Positions 10,885-46,697 of a stretch of 64,000 nucleotides of DNA are shown here, one piece after another; positions within the stretch are counted from its first letter, which is position 1; each line of letters opens with the position of its first letter. Made by a program: the position numbers and the translations under genes. The stretch is from positions 1,997,001 through 2,061,000 of the forward strand of contig JAYKKM010000309.1 in assembly GCA_035772405.1 (NCBI GenBank), written 5' to 3'. The notes below the pieces were generated by a model, which saw nothing but the letters and a program-made list of their open reading frames with translations, did not search any database and had not been told where the DNA came from. The DNA is from Chrysogorgia sp. JL179-B06 (Eukaryota; Cnidaria; Anthozoa; Scleralcyonacea; Chrysogorgiidae).

Positions 10885-10932
10885 ACTACACTGATGAGGC
10901 CCAAAAGGCCGAAACGGTACCGTCTGTATAGT
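10885..10932 (+). ncRNA. Hammerhead ribozyme (minimal type I)
   Basis: All conserved parts are present in order. CTGATGA is at 10891-10897. Stem II is GGCC/GGCC (10898-10901 with 10907-10910), loop CAAAA. GAA is at 10911-10913. Stem III is ACGG/CCGT with a two-base TA loop (10914-10923). Cleavage is predicted after C10924, and stem I begins TGTA pairing with TACA (10887-10890). Very short stem III is typical of hammerheads in Penelope-like elements and metazoan retrozymes, which carry them in tandem or terminal repeats. The motif is framed by (TA)n tracts. Activity is inferred. Confidence 0.85.
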
Positions 10933-10989
10933 TATATATATATATATATATATATATTTGGTCTTAAAATGTATGCACTGTAAAAAAAG

Positions 10990-11425
10990 CCCGAGTAAAA
11001 TTACTCAATGTTTGAGTAAACATGTCGCTCAACTCAGAATATTGAGTAAATTATACTCATAAATTGAGTAAATTGTTTTCTACTCAAAATTTGAGTAAAC
11101 AATTACTCAATTTTTGAGTAATTTGTGGGTTGAGTAATTTTACTCAACATGCTGAGTAAATTTTACTCACATGTGAGTAAAACTAGAATTGGGAGTACTC
11201 TAACTCATTATTTGGAGTAAATTCGAAATTGTACTCATACTTTGAGTAGGTACATAAATTACTCAAGACTGAGTAAAATCTACTCATTATAAATGAGTAA
11301 GTTTAACTCACTAAACTGAGTAAATTCTACTCAAAATAATACGAGTAAGCAATATGTCATGATGAGCTCAATTCGCTAAATGGAGTAAATTCTATTCATA
11401 AATTCTATTCATAAGTAAGTTTAAA
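10990..11425. repeat. Left subterminal GAGTAAA/TTTACTC array
   Basis: About two dozen alternating GAGTAAA and TTTACTC heptamers at irregular spacing, many as small hairpins. CACTA-type transposases bind repeated subterminal motifs, so these are probably transposase sites. Confidence 0.8.
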
Positions 11426-11429
11426 CTGA

Positions 11430-13500
11430 GCAAAATTGCTATCATCAATTATACTCACTAAAGGTCTGTTCACACGTTCTAATTTGTCAGATCCGATTCT
11501 CCTCATGTTAAATGCATGTAATTTAGTGGAATCACTCACGATGACATTGGGTCACTTGCTCACAAATACTCTATTTGTCTCTCATTGGTGCTTTTGTGAC
11601 TACCCTTCTAAACTGTGCATGCATGCAAACAGTTGTGCATGCTTGCTTGCATGCATGCGTGGACTGGAAATCCGCCTTTACTTACATATGCGCTGTGGCA
11701 TAAGAGGCCATTTCCCCTCGCATTGCCCGTCACATGAAAACTAAACATACATATCTATCTATCTTATATGTATCTGAGTGAAGGGATGTATAGAGCGAAG
11801 AGTCGTATTGGCAGTTAATATGCTTTATTTCGCCGTCAATAACTACAGTGACCTCGATCGTTGTTTCGACGTATATCAGTTTATTTAATTGTTACATAAA
11901 CTTACTTTATTAGCAGATTGGTCGCCAGATTGGAATTTGAATCGGTAACATGTAATAGGCTACCTTATACGGTACGCGAAAATGCTATTTTATAAGCTAA
12001 GGTGAATATATATTTATTTTTATTTTTATATTTTGACCATTTATTTCAATCGGATCAACTAAATGAGTCCTCGACCAATCAGGCGACAATGACGGTGTGC
12101 TTAATTTAGCAACAGCACTGTCTTCGCAGAGGTCCGCCTGCGGCTCTACCAATCAGAATACAGGAAATTTTGATCCGACACAGCATTGAAGCTCCAATCG
12201 CTTCGACAGTCGCCACATGCAACTGAATCCCTCGGCTCGGCAGCTGTAACAGTCAACTTCGCGTTTGGATTTGAATAATATTCTTTCAACGCAACCAACA
12301 CTCGAAATGACAGAGGTAAAGTAATTATCACTACTAATTTAATATTATAACTATGATTTACTGGGTAGTATTGCGTCGGGAGTTCGAAGATACTTCGGGT
12401 CTCGTGTTCGAAGATGATGAGGTTTGATCCTATTTTGTTGTCGTTGCAATATACTTTCCCTCTTATTATAGTTTACAAGCGCAGCGTAAAAACCTGTTAT
12501 TGTTGCACAAGCTGAATACAGACTTGATGAGAAGGTAGATAACTGTTGATCTCTATTCTGTGGAGTCTGTATTCAGCTTGTCCAATAATAACAAGTCTTT
12601 ACGATGCGCTTGTAAACTAGTTATTATCATTATGATCATTTCTCATCAAGTCTGTATTCAGCTTGTCCAACAATAACAAGTTTTTACGCTGCGCTTGTAA
12701 ACTAGTTATTATGATCTAAATATAATACGTGACCATGTTCCTGTGCACATGTATGCAAATTGCGGTGCCTTTAGCAACGCTTTATAGTTTATATTCCGTG
12801 TGTGAGTTCGTTCGTTCGTCGTTCGGAATCAACAGCAAGCATCTACTTCATGTAGGCAGAATGTTAACGAACGTCAAGGGCACCGCACTTTAGCACCGTG
12901 TCCTTTATCTCCATACTGTAATCAATAATACAACACAGGACTGTCTGTTTTTCCTTGAGGTGTTTGAATGTGCCACAAAGATCGAGTTTGCATTTGCAAT
13001 TACATGTTTGAATATAATTCCTTTTTCTGAAATATTATATTTCATTAAAATGAATTATTTTATACAGCATGAGATTTGAAGTGCAGTGAATAGAAATTTT
13101 ATGTAGTATGTTGTGCTACTATAGATTGTCTACCAATATCTTCATCTGTTCTGTATCATAATTAAAATTGACCATTATAACAGAAATGTTATAGGGAAGC
13201 ACGGGTGGCGTGTTCTGTTAGGGCGCTGCCACTCACCACTGAGGTTTGAAGTTAAGTGGTCAGACATGGGTAATATATACCTTTAATATACCTTCGACTC
13301 GGCCATGTTTGATCTGCGCCCATCGCAATTCAGCCACCGGCTGCAACTAAGGACGATTAGCCCTGGTATATTTTTAAAATTTATTCTCAGTTATTTGTAC
13401 TATATGCTGAGATATTTTTTATTTGAATAATTTCAGGAAGATGCTAATGTCCAAAATGTGGTTGAAAATAGCACCAATTCGTTGCCATATGTTATTGTGA
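11430..13500. other. Interior of the CACTG element without recognisable coding
   Basis: Apart from the small repeats at 12470-12720 and a weak tRNA-like patch at 13197-13255 (GGGTGGCGTGTTCTGTTAGG, then a GGTTTGAAG box-B-like sequence), no transposase or other protein is visible. Longest frames are about 100 codons and low in complexity. Confidence 0.45.
12470..12720. repeat. Direct and inverted repeats inside the CACTG element
   Basis: TCTGTATTCAGCTTGTCCAA then TAATAACAAG is present at about 12568 and again at 12650, and in inverted form at 12478-12530. Each copy ends with GCGCTTGTAAACTAGTTATT. Nearby, GCGGTGCCTTTAGCA (12760) and GGGCACCGCA (12878) form another inverted pair. Confidence 0.6.
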
Positions 13501-13509
13501 AAGGCTTAA

Positions 13510-13840
13510 AGTGCATATAACGTCTGTGGGGATTTAACATATTTGTAATCTATGGATTCTCCTGAGATAAATTATTAAATTGTAATATATCTTGTCAGCA
13601 GAAAATTTCATCTTCATAGACTTTTTTGCTGTTAAAGTTGGCGGAAATGACGTCATACGGGAATCTGTAAAGAGGTTTTCATATAGACATGAGATGCCCG
13701 CTATGACATCATTTCCGTCAACTTTAACAGCAAAAAAGTCTATGAAGATGAAATTTTCAGCTGACAGATATATTACAATTTTTCTCAGGAGAATCGATAG
13801 ATTACATATATGTTAAATTCCCACAGACGTTATATGCACT
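13510..13840. mobile_element. TTAA-flanked foldback MITE
   Basis: Almost the whole 331 bases fold back: AGTGCATATAACGTCTGTGG at one end, its inverse at the other, and arms of about 150 bases with a short GAATCTGTAAAGAGG-type centre. TTAA lies at 13506-13509 and at 13841-13844. TTAA target duplications are made by piggyBac and Kolobok transposases. Confidence 0.8.
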
Positions 13841-14214
13841 TTAATATATGAAGCCCCAGAGATCTTCTTGGCTGCAGACAAAAGTGGAAGGAGTTGTCGT
13901 TGAAGCGGCAGCAACATTCATAGCTGCTAATTACGTGTCATGTTCCAGTACCCGCCATCTATCAACAACTTTGGTTTATTTCTCCAAAAGTGTGTTTTAA
14001 ACATATTGGATGTGTTAAAACGTCCTTCCTCAATAATTACATTCAAAAATAAATTAGAAGAACTTTTAACATGATGCATGCACTATAAACTAATATGACT
14101 TGTTTGTTTTGTAAATTTAATTCCTGACAAATATATGATTTTTATGAACTGCCACTAACTTTTGCTTGTATTTTGTCCAATTGTTAATTTTTGCCAACAA
14201 CTGTATACTCAATT

Positions 14215-14590
14215 GTGAGTATTTAGGTATTTTACTCAAAATGAGGAGTTACATTAGGCACATTAGTGTTGAGTAACTAGAACTCAAATTTTGAGTAGAA
14301 TTTACTCAAATATGAGTAAATTGATATTTTACTCAAAATAAGGAGTTGCTGTGGGTGCATTTATCTTGAGTAACTAGAACTCAAAATTTGAGTAGAATTT
14401 ACTCAAATATGAGTAAATTGATATTTTACTCAAAATAAGGAGTTGCTGTGGGTGCATTTATCTTGAGTAACTAGAACTCAAATTTTGAGTAGAATTTACT
14501 CAAGCATGAGTAAATGAATATTTTACTCAAAATAAGGAGTTGCTGTGGGTGCACATTTTACTCAATATTTTGAGTTCATTCTACTCAACT
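14215..14590. repeat. Right subterminal array with ~120-bp tandem units
   Basis: Three tandem units of roughly 120 bases, each with AGGAGTTGCTGTGGGTGCA, CTTGAGTAACTAGAACTC and TTTGAGTAGAATTTACTCAA. It mirrors the left array and belongs to the CACTG element. Confidence 0.8.
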
Positions 14591-14602
14591 TTTTTTACAG
14601 TG

Positions 14603-14945
14603 TGTATTCCAACACTCGAAATTTTCCTTCACCATAAATCCTTTCAACATGTAGTTTGATCGAGTGAAATGCCAAATATTACCTATAATATACACAGAAT
14701 CTTATCCCGGCATTACCACCATATATACAGAACTCGTGACTATAGGCTCTCGGCAACGGCTTCCGTAGCTCAGTGGTCAGAGCACTGCACTAGCATCGCA
14801 GGGTCGCGGGTTCAATTCCAGCCGGAAGGCCTTGAAGTTGCATTGGCTTGGTCTTAAAATGTATGTATTCCAACACTCGAAATTTTCCTTCACCATAAAT
14901 CCTTTCAACATGTAGTATGATCGAGTGAAATGCCAAATATTACCT
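14603..14945 (+). mobile_element. SINE-like unit with tRNA-Ala-like head, interrupted by the CACTG element
   Basis: Unit: TATTCCAACACTCGAAATTT, CACCATAAATCC, TCCCGGCATTACCACC, tRNA-like head, then GGTCTTAAAATGTATG, after which the unit starts again (14865-14945) and runs into (TA)n. The head-to-tail repetition is seen again at 36430-36790. The bit before the CACTG element (10958-10975) is the end of a preceding unit. Confidence 0.7.
14760..14829 (+). tRNA. tRNA-Ala(AGC)-like SINE head
   Basis: CTTCCG pairs with CGGAAG as an acceptor stem. Box A TAGCTCAGTGG is at 14766-14776 and box B GGTTCAATTCC at 14809-14819. The anticodon arm CTGCA-CTAGCAT-CGCAG displays AGC (Ala) but has an A-C mismatch at the stem base. 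The embedding in a repeated unit shows it is a SINE promoter, not a functional tRNA gene. Confidence 0.65.
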
Positions 14946-14948
14946 AGG

Positions 14949-15311
<363 letters not shown>

Positions 15312-15347
15312 CACTGGACACGGTTACACTTTCGACATTAGTTTATT

Positions 15348-15392
15348 GCATACAGTTCTGTTTCGTACAGGCGAACCTGCACTCATCAGTGC
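15348..15392 (-). ncRNA. Hammerhead ribozyme, minus strand
   Basis: Read on the minus strand: stem I GCA, CTGATGA (15389-15383), stem II of seven pairs closed by a TTCG loop, GAA (15364-15362), stem III ACAG/CTGT with an AA loop, and the GTA cleavage triplet ending at 15351, followed by TGC pairing with the GCA. It is the mirror copy of 15399-15445; stem I is three pairs. Confidence 0.75.
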
Positions 15393-15398
15393 TAGAAC

Positions 15399-15445
15399 TG
15401 CACTGATGAGTGCAGGTTCGCCTGTACGAAACAGAACTGTATGCA
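15399..15445 (+). ncRNA. Hammerhead ribozyme, plus strand
   Basis: TGCA (15399-15402) pairs with TGCA (15442-15445) as stem I. CTGATGA is at 15403-15409. Stem II is GTGCAGG/CCTGTAC (15410-15416 with 15421-15427) with TTCG loop and one G-U pair. GAA is at 15428-15430. Stem III is ACAG/CTGT with AA loop (15431-15440). Cleavage is predicted after A15441 in a GUA triplet. All catalytic bases are intact; the short stems III and I suggest it works best as a dimer, as known for short-stem metazoan hammerheads. Confidence 0.8.
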
Positions 15446-15559
15446 ATAAACTAATGTCGAAAGTGTAACCGCGTCCAGTTATTCTATATATTATTTGCTC
15501 TACCGATGGTATCGAGCACTCTCGAAACACAAACACAATATATATATATATATAAAGGA

Positions 15560-15775
15560 TTTATAGTGAAGGAAAATTTCGAGTGTTGGAATACATACAT
15601 TTTAAGACCAAACCGGGACCAGTTGCGAAAAATGCAACTTGATCAAGGCCTTCCGGCTGGAATTGAACCCGCGACCCTGCGATGCTAGTGCAGTGCTCTG
15701 AGCTACGGAAGCCGTTGCCGTGAGCCTAGTCACGAGTTCTGTATAATGGTGGTGGTAATGCCGGGATACGAGTGA
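15560..15775 (-). mobile_element. SINE-like unit, inverted copy
   Basis: Minus-strand copy of the unit at 14603-14945. It reads, on the plus strand, AGTGTTGGAATACATACAT (the uninterrupted CACTG-element target), AAGACCAAACC, the tRNA-like head at 15650-15711, and GGTGGTAATGCCGGGATA. The head has lost part of the D-arm around box A. Confidence 0.7.
15650..15711 (-). tRNA. tRNA-Ala(AGC)-like SINE head with D-arm deletion
   Basis: CTTCCG...CGGAAG ends and box B (GGAATTGAACC on this strand) are kept. The TGGTCAG part next to box A is missing relative to 14760-14829, so transcription from it is doubtful. Confidence 0.5.
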
Positions 15776-15949
15776 AATATATACTTTTAAATTCTGGGTC
15801 CGCAGTAATTGGCTATGCTGTTGCGGTCACCCTGCCATTGTTTTATTACTATATAATGTAATCTATGTTAGGTTTTTTTTTTGGTGTTCTTTTTTGCACA
15901 ATGGTGAAGCTAATAAAAAAAAAGGCCATATATATATATATATATATAG

Positions 15950-16150
15950 TTCAATCTACAGACACGTGTCATCAGTGTAGCTTGGAACAATCTGGATGAG
16001 TCTGGCTAGGCACTTATACACTTGCGATCGTCATTGACAACCGCTTGTGGGACAGCACCTTGATCAGAACATCCATAGCGTGAAGTGCGCATAGGGCCAG
16101 AGCGCTCAAACTGCCACAATGGTACGTATAGCGAGCGTTGCATTATTGCC
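15950..16150 (-). repeat. Inverted relative of 10437-10640 with a decayed hammerhead end
   Basis: Minus strand: ATAATGCAACGC..., ACAACCG/CGGTTGT motifs, AGCTACACTGATGACACGTG then TCTGTAGATTG and (TA)n. CTACACTGATGA is the stem I plus first core strand of the 10885 hammerhead, but GAAAC and stem III are missing. Confidence 0.5.
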
Positions 16151-16750
16151 AGGTCCCTTAATGCAGTTATTCAACATTTATAATAACGATGATTACCGAT
16201 TGCGTAGTAACAATATAAAAATCTATTTGCCTATTAAGCTCTGTGAACAAATTTCTTGAAAAAAATAGTTTCATATCGAGGAGCTGTAGCTTGAAATAAG
16301 ATACCACATGAAATTTTAAAAGCATTCAACGAATGTCAGTCAATTTTATCCTTCATGGCGTAGACTTTTTAAGTAATTGTTTGGAAAATTTTATAAATAT
16401 GTAAACGATACCACTATACTACTTTAATTTTGTGTGTCACACCTCCCTTTGAAAATACGGGACTACATTTACGGGTCTTTTCACTAATTTTGATAGTTTT
16501 ATTCCTTTATCTTTTAAACGTGGGCTGATCTACACGTTGCTTTATCGTTATTTTAAGATTTGCACATCCTACCAAATTTTTCATTCGGAAGTCGTTATAA
16601 GCTTAACATTTTCTTGTTAACAATGGTTATATCGACCGTTGTATTACAAATAATGCCTATAATCTCCCGGCAATTTTAGTGACAAATATTTTGACGCGTA
16701 TAGCTGAAAAAAAATCGTTGATCCACTCCTGAGGCGGCCATCTCCCCATC
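16150..16750. other. No recognisable content
   Basis: AT-rich. Around 16660-16720 it shares the ATTTTAGTGACAAATATTTT stretch with 3620-3660 and 47495-47530, so it marks the point where the paralogous neighbourhood resumes after the 10.2-16.2 kb insertions. No gene. Confidence 0.4.
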
Positions 16751-16754
16751 GATT

Positions 16755-16856
16755 CTTTATCTCGCTATCTCGCTAACTCTCTATCTCTCTTTCTCTCTAT
16801 CTTTCTATCTCTTTATCTCTCTATCTTTCTAACTCTCTATCTCGCTAACTCTCTAG
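16755..16856. repeat. (CTAT/CTCT)n microsatellite
   Basis: Degenerate CTCTCTATCT run with CGCTAACT interruptions, at the position equivalent to the GATA arrays near 58.6 kb upstream of the next exon 1. Confidence 0.8.
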
Positions 16857-17483
16857 GTTTAAAGAAGACACGAAAAACCTTACTAAGAAAAACCCTAGGG
16901 TGCGTTCGTCAATGTGCTGGCAAAACAGAATTATTTTGATATTGAGTATAACACAATAATAATAACTATAGTACTTAGCGTGTTGACATTGACATTGTAA
17001 GTTGTGAATTTGATATGACACAATATAACTGTAGCCAAAAATTGGAAAATCACATGATTAAGGTATTAAAAGTGCAATCGTGGGTGTTTGTATAGATAAG
17101 AATAATTAATTCATATAGACAGTGAGACTGAAGAAAACAATAACAAACCACGTTGTCATGAAAGATGATGCGATTGTATAGTACTGCGAGTGCGGTATCA
17201 TAGCAAAGCCAGTACTTGCTGCAAAAATTCGCGCCCGCGGCCAAACATTACAACAGGACATATCCGGCAACAGATAATACCTGAGAGCATTAATGCTATC
17301 TCTCGTGACACTTTATGTACCGCGGTGCGCTAAAATTGCTGCGTAAGTTCTTCGCAATCTGCGCAGTAATATTCTTATTGTATTTTCATCGTTAAATAAT
17401 GAAATTAGATTTGGCGAACATATATACATAATTATATACATATTACATATACATATATGCATATATACATGCATATATATTCT

Positions 17484-17492
17484 TATATAAAG
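17484..17492 (+). promoter_or_regulatory. TATA box of the discoidin-EGF gene
   Basis: TATATAAAG lies 127 bases before the ATG at 17611. The same TATATAAAGG, followed by a CATCATCCAG stretch and an almost identical 5' leader, precedes the second exon-1 copy at 59478. Conservation between paralogues of the TATA box and the roughly 100-base leader supports a focused core promoter. Initiation around 17510-17520 is inferred from the usual 25-30 base spacing. Confidence 0.7.
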
Positions 17493-17610
17493 GCATTGCA
17501 TCGCCCCATCATCCAGAGCAAGTACCAAGATCAGAGAAGTATCTAGCTCAATCATACTCGTCAAATAGACACCAATCAAAGTTTTATCAGAAGCAAAAGA
17601 AAGCAGCGAC

Positions 17611-43927
<26,317 letters not shown>

Positions 43928-44015
43928 ACTGAACTTCGCTACGATCAATATGACATGGAAACTGGATGACGACTTGATTTAAACATTTTAGAGTGAGGGA
44001 TTAGAGTGACATTAT

Positions 44016-44250
44016 TACGTTCACGTGGTTTGAAATAAAGTAGATTACATTGGGTTTTAATAAAGTAGATTAGATTGGGTTTTAATAAAGTAGATTAGAT
44101 TGGGTTTTAATAAAGTAGATTAGATTGGGTTTTAATAAAGTAGATTAGATTGGGTTTTAATAAAGTAGATTAGATTGGGTTTTAATAAAGTAGATTAGAT
44201 TGGGTTTTAATAAAGTAAATTAGATTGGGTTTTAATAAAGTAGATTGGGC
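44016..44250 (+). repeat. 25-bp minisatellite carrying serial AATAAA signals
   Basis: About eight near-identical 25-base units, each holding TTGGGTTTTAATAAAG followed by TAGATTAGA, start at the poly(A) signal of the gene. The final units show single changes (TAAAT for TAGAT). The unit appears to have arisen from the gene's own 3' end. Confidence 0.9.
44034..44039 (+). terminator. Poly(A) signal of the discoidin-EGF gene
   Basis: AATAAA lies 107 bases after the stop codon and is the first such hexamer downstream. It begins a series: the following 25-base tandem repeat restates AATAAA about eight more times up to about 44240. Confidence 0.6.
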
Positions 44251-44835
44251 ATTGCAACGATGTCTTGTCGTATTATAAAACGAGCTTGTGAAACGAGCTT
44301 GTACATGGGCGTCAATCCTGGGAGGGGGTTGGGGAGAGATGTATCTTCTCCACTCTTTAGCTGCACAAACCACCAAACGAACGGAAGTGTACTGTTCCAA
44401 TTCCATTTCTTCTAATAGTCTGGATATTCTTTGATAACTTAGTTATGTTATCATTTAGTTTTTAGTTACTAAGTTATGTCAGGTCCCAATGATATTACTC
44501 TTAGGCTTTTGAAAGAATCTAAAATACTGATCTCGAAAGAAGTCTGGATCGAGCAACTATTGTTCAGAAAATGAAGCCGGAAGTCCTTACTATAAGGGAC
44601 CAACTGAGGAGGTTTTTTGTTGGATAATTATGTGCTCTTATACCGTCGACAAAATAAAATAATTTTACTATAAAGAGGACCAGAAGACATTTTTCAAATT
44701 ACTGGGTAAAACGATTCATGGCCTAGCTACAGATTTACTTCTTTACATTATGCAAATATGCAAGCTTCAAAATCAGCTCATCAGATACAATAGAAAGCTC
44801 AATCCAGTCCTATTTTCGAGATCAGTGATCTAAAT

Positions 44836-44940
44836 ATTTTGAAAGAAGCAAAAAAAGGAATTGTGCCCTTAGATTGGCAGAAAGCCAGAGTCATGCCTTT
44901 GTTCAATAAGGGCAAAGCTGACGAAATAAACAACTATTGA
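44836..44940 (+). pseudogene. Reverse-transcriptase N-terminal fragment
   Basis: Reads ILKEAKKGIVPLDWQKARVM then PLFNKGKADEINNY and stops. This is the entry motif of LINE reverse transcriptases (G-VP--WK-A-V-PLFKKG--D--NYRP). The sequence before it is full of stops; upstream 44740-44830 is a repeat shared with 21580-21780. It ends exactly where the second duplication copy region begins. Confidence 0.7.
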
Positions 44941-46029
44941 CTATGGTGCCACGATAATAATTACGCCCCTCCCTTCCAAACGTAATGTACGCATTGCGTA
45001 CCTATTTTTGTGTCTGCTGACGTAGTTAAGCTGGATTTCGATTAAGCGAATATAGTCGCGCGCGACTTTTTCCTTTTGTTTTACGAGCACTCGTCTGCAA
45101 CCAAGTAGAGAACCATTCAATTTATACAATAGAAAAGTCATTCGGGGCATTAGTTATCGAAATACTAATTGTTCGGTCGGGCACACGATACGTCACAGAA
45201 GACAACGAAAGTTCGCCGAGATCGTTTGTTGCTTCAATGGCTTCACCACGGCTGTCGAGTGGGCTTCTTCCTTCGCTTTTTTTGGTCCATGATAGGTATT
45301 GAACTACTTTTGTTGTTTATCTGAGCCATTGTGTTTAGACTGACCAACATTTTGGTCAGGTTCTTGTGTGTAAATTTCACGTATTATACGAATTTGAACG
45401 AAGATAGTGTCAGTGTGTGTGTTTGCTAGTACGGGTATTGATGTTTTATACCGTCGCACACATTTGTCATATTACATCGCGACTGAATTAACTCAAACGT
45501 ATTCTACACCTTCGCTATTAAACCTTTCGTAGACATAAACAATAAAAGAAATATACTATCTCAGACATTCAGCCTACATCCTATATGATTTGAATAAACT
45601 TACGACGCATGGTTCAATTCTTACTGTCACCATCCCCCGGGGAATTTGGATATTTTTACTATAGAAAAACAGGATTCCCCCCGACAAGTTATCACATTTT
45701 TCGGCATAATTTAAAATATGCAGATAAACTTGAATTGTTTTAGTTCATTTTGTCTGTTTTGTGGTTTTTCCTGAGAAGTTAATATAGTATTCGGACCTCA
45801 TATTATTGGAATGCCCACTGAATAACTGATCTGCATGCTCGCAGGCTAGGCACCAAACCCCTTGCATGCAGTTATTCATATATTCACCACCGCTACCCTC
45901 ACGGGACACCCGGAACCATGCAATCAATAACCCCCCCCCCCCAAGGCAGTGCTGGGCCACGTTTTCCCGGGGGGATGGTCATAACAAGAATTGAACCATG
46001 CATAATTTCCAATCTTTCACGCAGTGTAA

Positions 46030-46650
46030 TTTCCTGGAACTTGTCGTAAAAGCTTTTTAGTACGTTTTAATTATTAAAGTAAGCGAATTGCCAAATGGTT
46101 TGGATCGTCTTTGTTTAATGTGTTGGGTTCTAACAATTTTGTTTCTGCAAAATGAACATTTTCCTGCTAAAGGCTTCTTTAGAAAAAAGGCGAACGTACA
46201 TTACGTACTCGCTTACAACGTTAAACAAATTTCATTAGCATTTACGCACGCGAAGCTTTCGCACAAACGTAAAACATACGTAGAAAAGCGCATGAGCCCT
46301 GCAGGAAAGCTACCTTGGAACGTTCTCTGGTTAAATTACGCGCTGTTACGTGTTGAACCAGAAAAGAACATGGCCACATTATAAATGGAGGTACCCACCC
46401 AAATTGTCTCAGTGAACATGTTTTGTGCGTGCAGTCGTTATGCAAGTACGAGAAAGAAAGTGCCTCATGAAAGCCAACGTTCTGAGCGGAGACGAAAACA
46501 AGAGCAGCTTTTCTTTTTTGATTTCTTCTCATGCGAAATACTTGTGGAATTGCGAGACCTTTTTCAAACAAAAGCAACTGCTTTGATGAGCAAATAAACA
46601 AGTTCACTCTACAGTTTTCGGTTTTTAGCACATCCCTCGGCGTCGGGTCT
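46030..46650 (-). repeat. Intron-1 family sequence
   Basis: Inverted relative of 17760-18850 (TTCGGTTTTTAGCACATCCC, ACTGCTTTGATGAGC, GGTACC, TTACGTGTTGAACCAG and AAATGGTTTGGATC landmarks), lacking exon 1. See the remnant TATA box at 46657. Confidence 0.7.
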
Positions 46651-46656
46651 ATGTCT

Positions 46657-46665
46657 CTTTATATA
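46657..46665 (-). pseudogene. Remnant TATA box with exon 1 deleted
   Basis: Minus-strand TATATAAAG runs, within a few bases, straight into the GACGCCGAGG sequence that in the intact genes lies about 100 bases inside intron 1. Leader, ATG and signal-peptide exon are therefore missing. The flank 46030-46650 is otherwise a clear inverted copy of the intron-1 sequence after 17760. Seen in sequence; the deletion is inferred by comparison with 17484-17790 and 59350-59660. Confidence 0.5.
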
Positions 46666-46697
46666 AGCATATAACATGTATATTGTATATATGCATA

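Larger units (their letters stand above)
10976..14602. mobile_element. Non-autonomous CACTG-ended DNA transposon, 3.6 kb
   Basis: Terminal inverted repeats CACTGTAAAAAAAG at 10976-10989 and its inverse ending at 14602. Flanks are AAAATGTATG on the left and TGTATTCC on the right, and the uninterrupted AAAATGTATGTATTCC exists at about 14857, so the insertion duplicated TG. CACTA/CACTG ends, a 2-bp duplication and arrays of subterminal repeats point to the EnSpm/CACTA group. No transposase is recognisable in the interior, which contains a nested MITE at 13510-13840. Confidence 0.75.
15313..15479. repeat. Palindrome holding two head-to-head hammerheads
   Basis: Arms of about 79 bases (15313-15391 and 15400-15479) are nearly exact inverses around a spacer of about 8 bases. 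Each arm carries a whole hammerhead core pointing outward from the centre, so each strand encodes one. Both sides are bordered by TA-rich sequence. Confidence 0.9.

Noticed and set aside
14760..14829. A functional tRNA-Ala gene
   Set aside because: The anticodon stem has a mismatch, the sequence is part of a repeated ~260-290-base unit present three times, and one copy has lost its D-arm; a SINE promoter explains this better.
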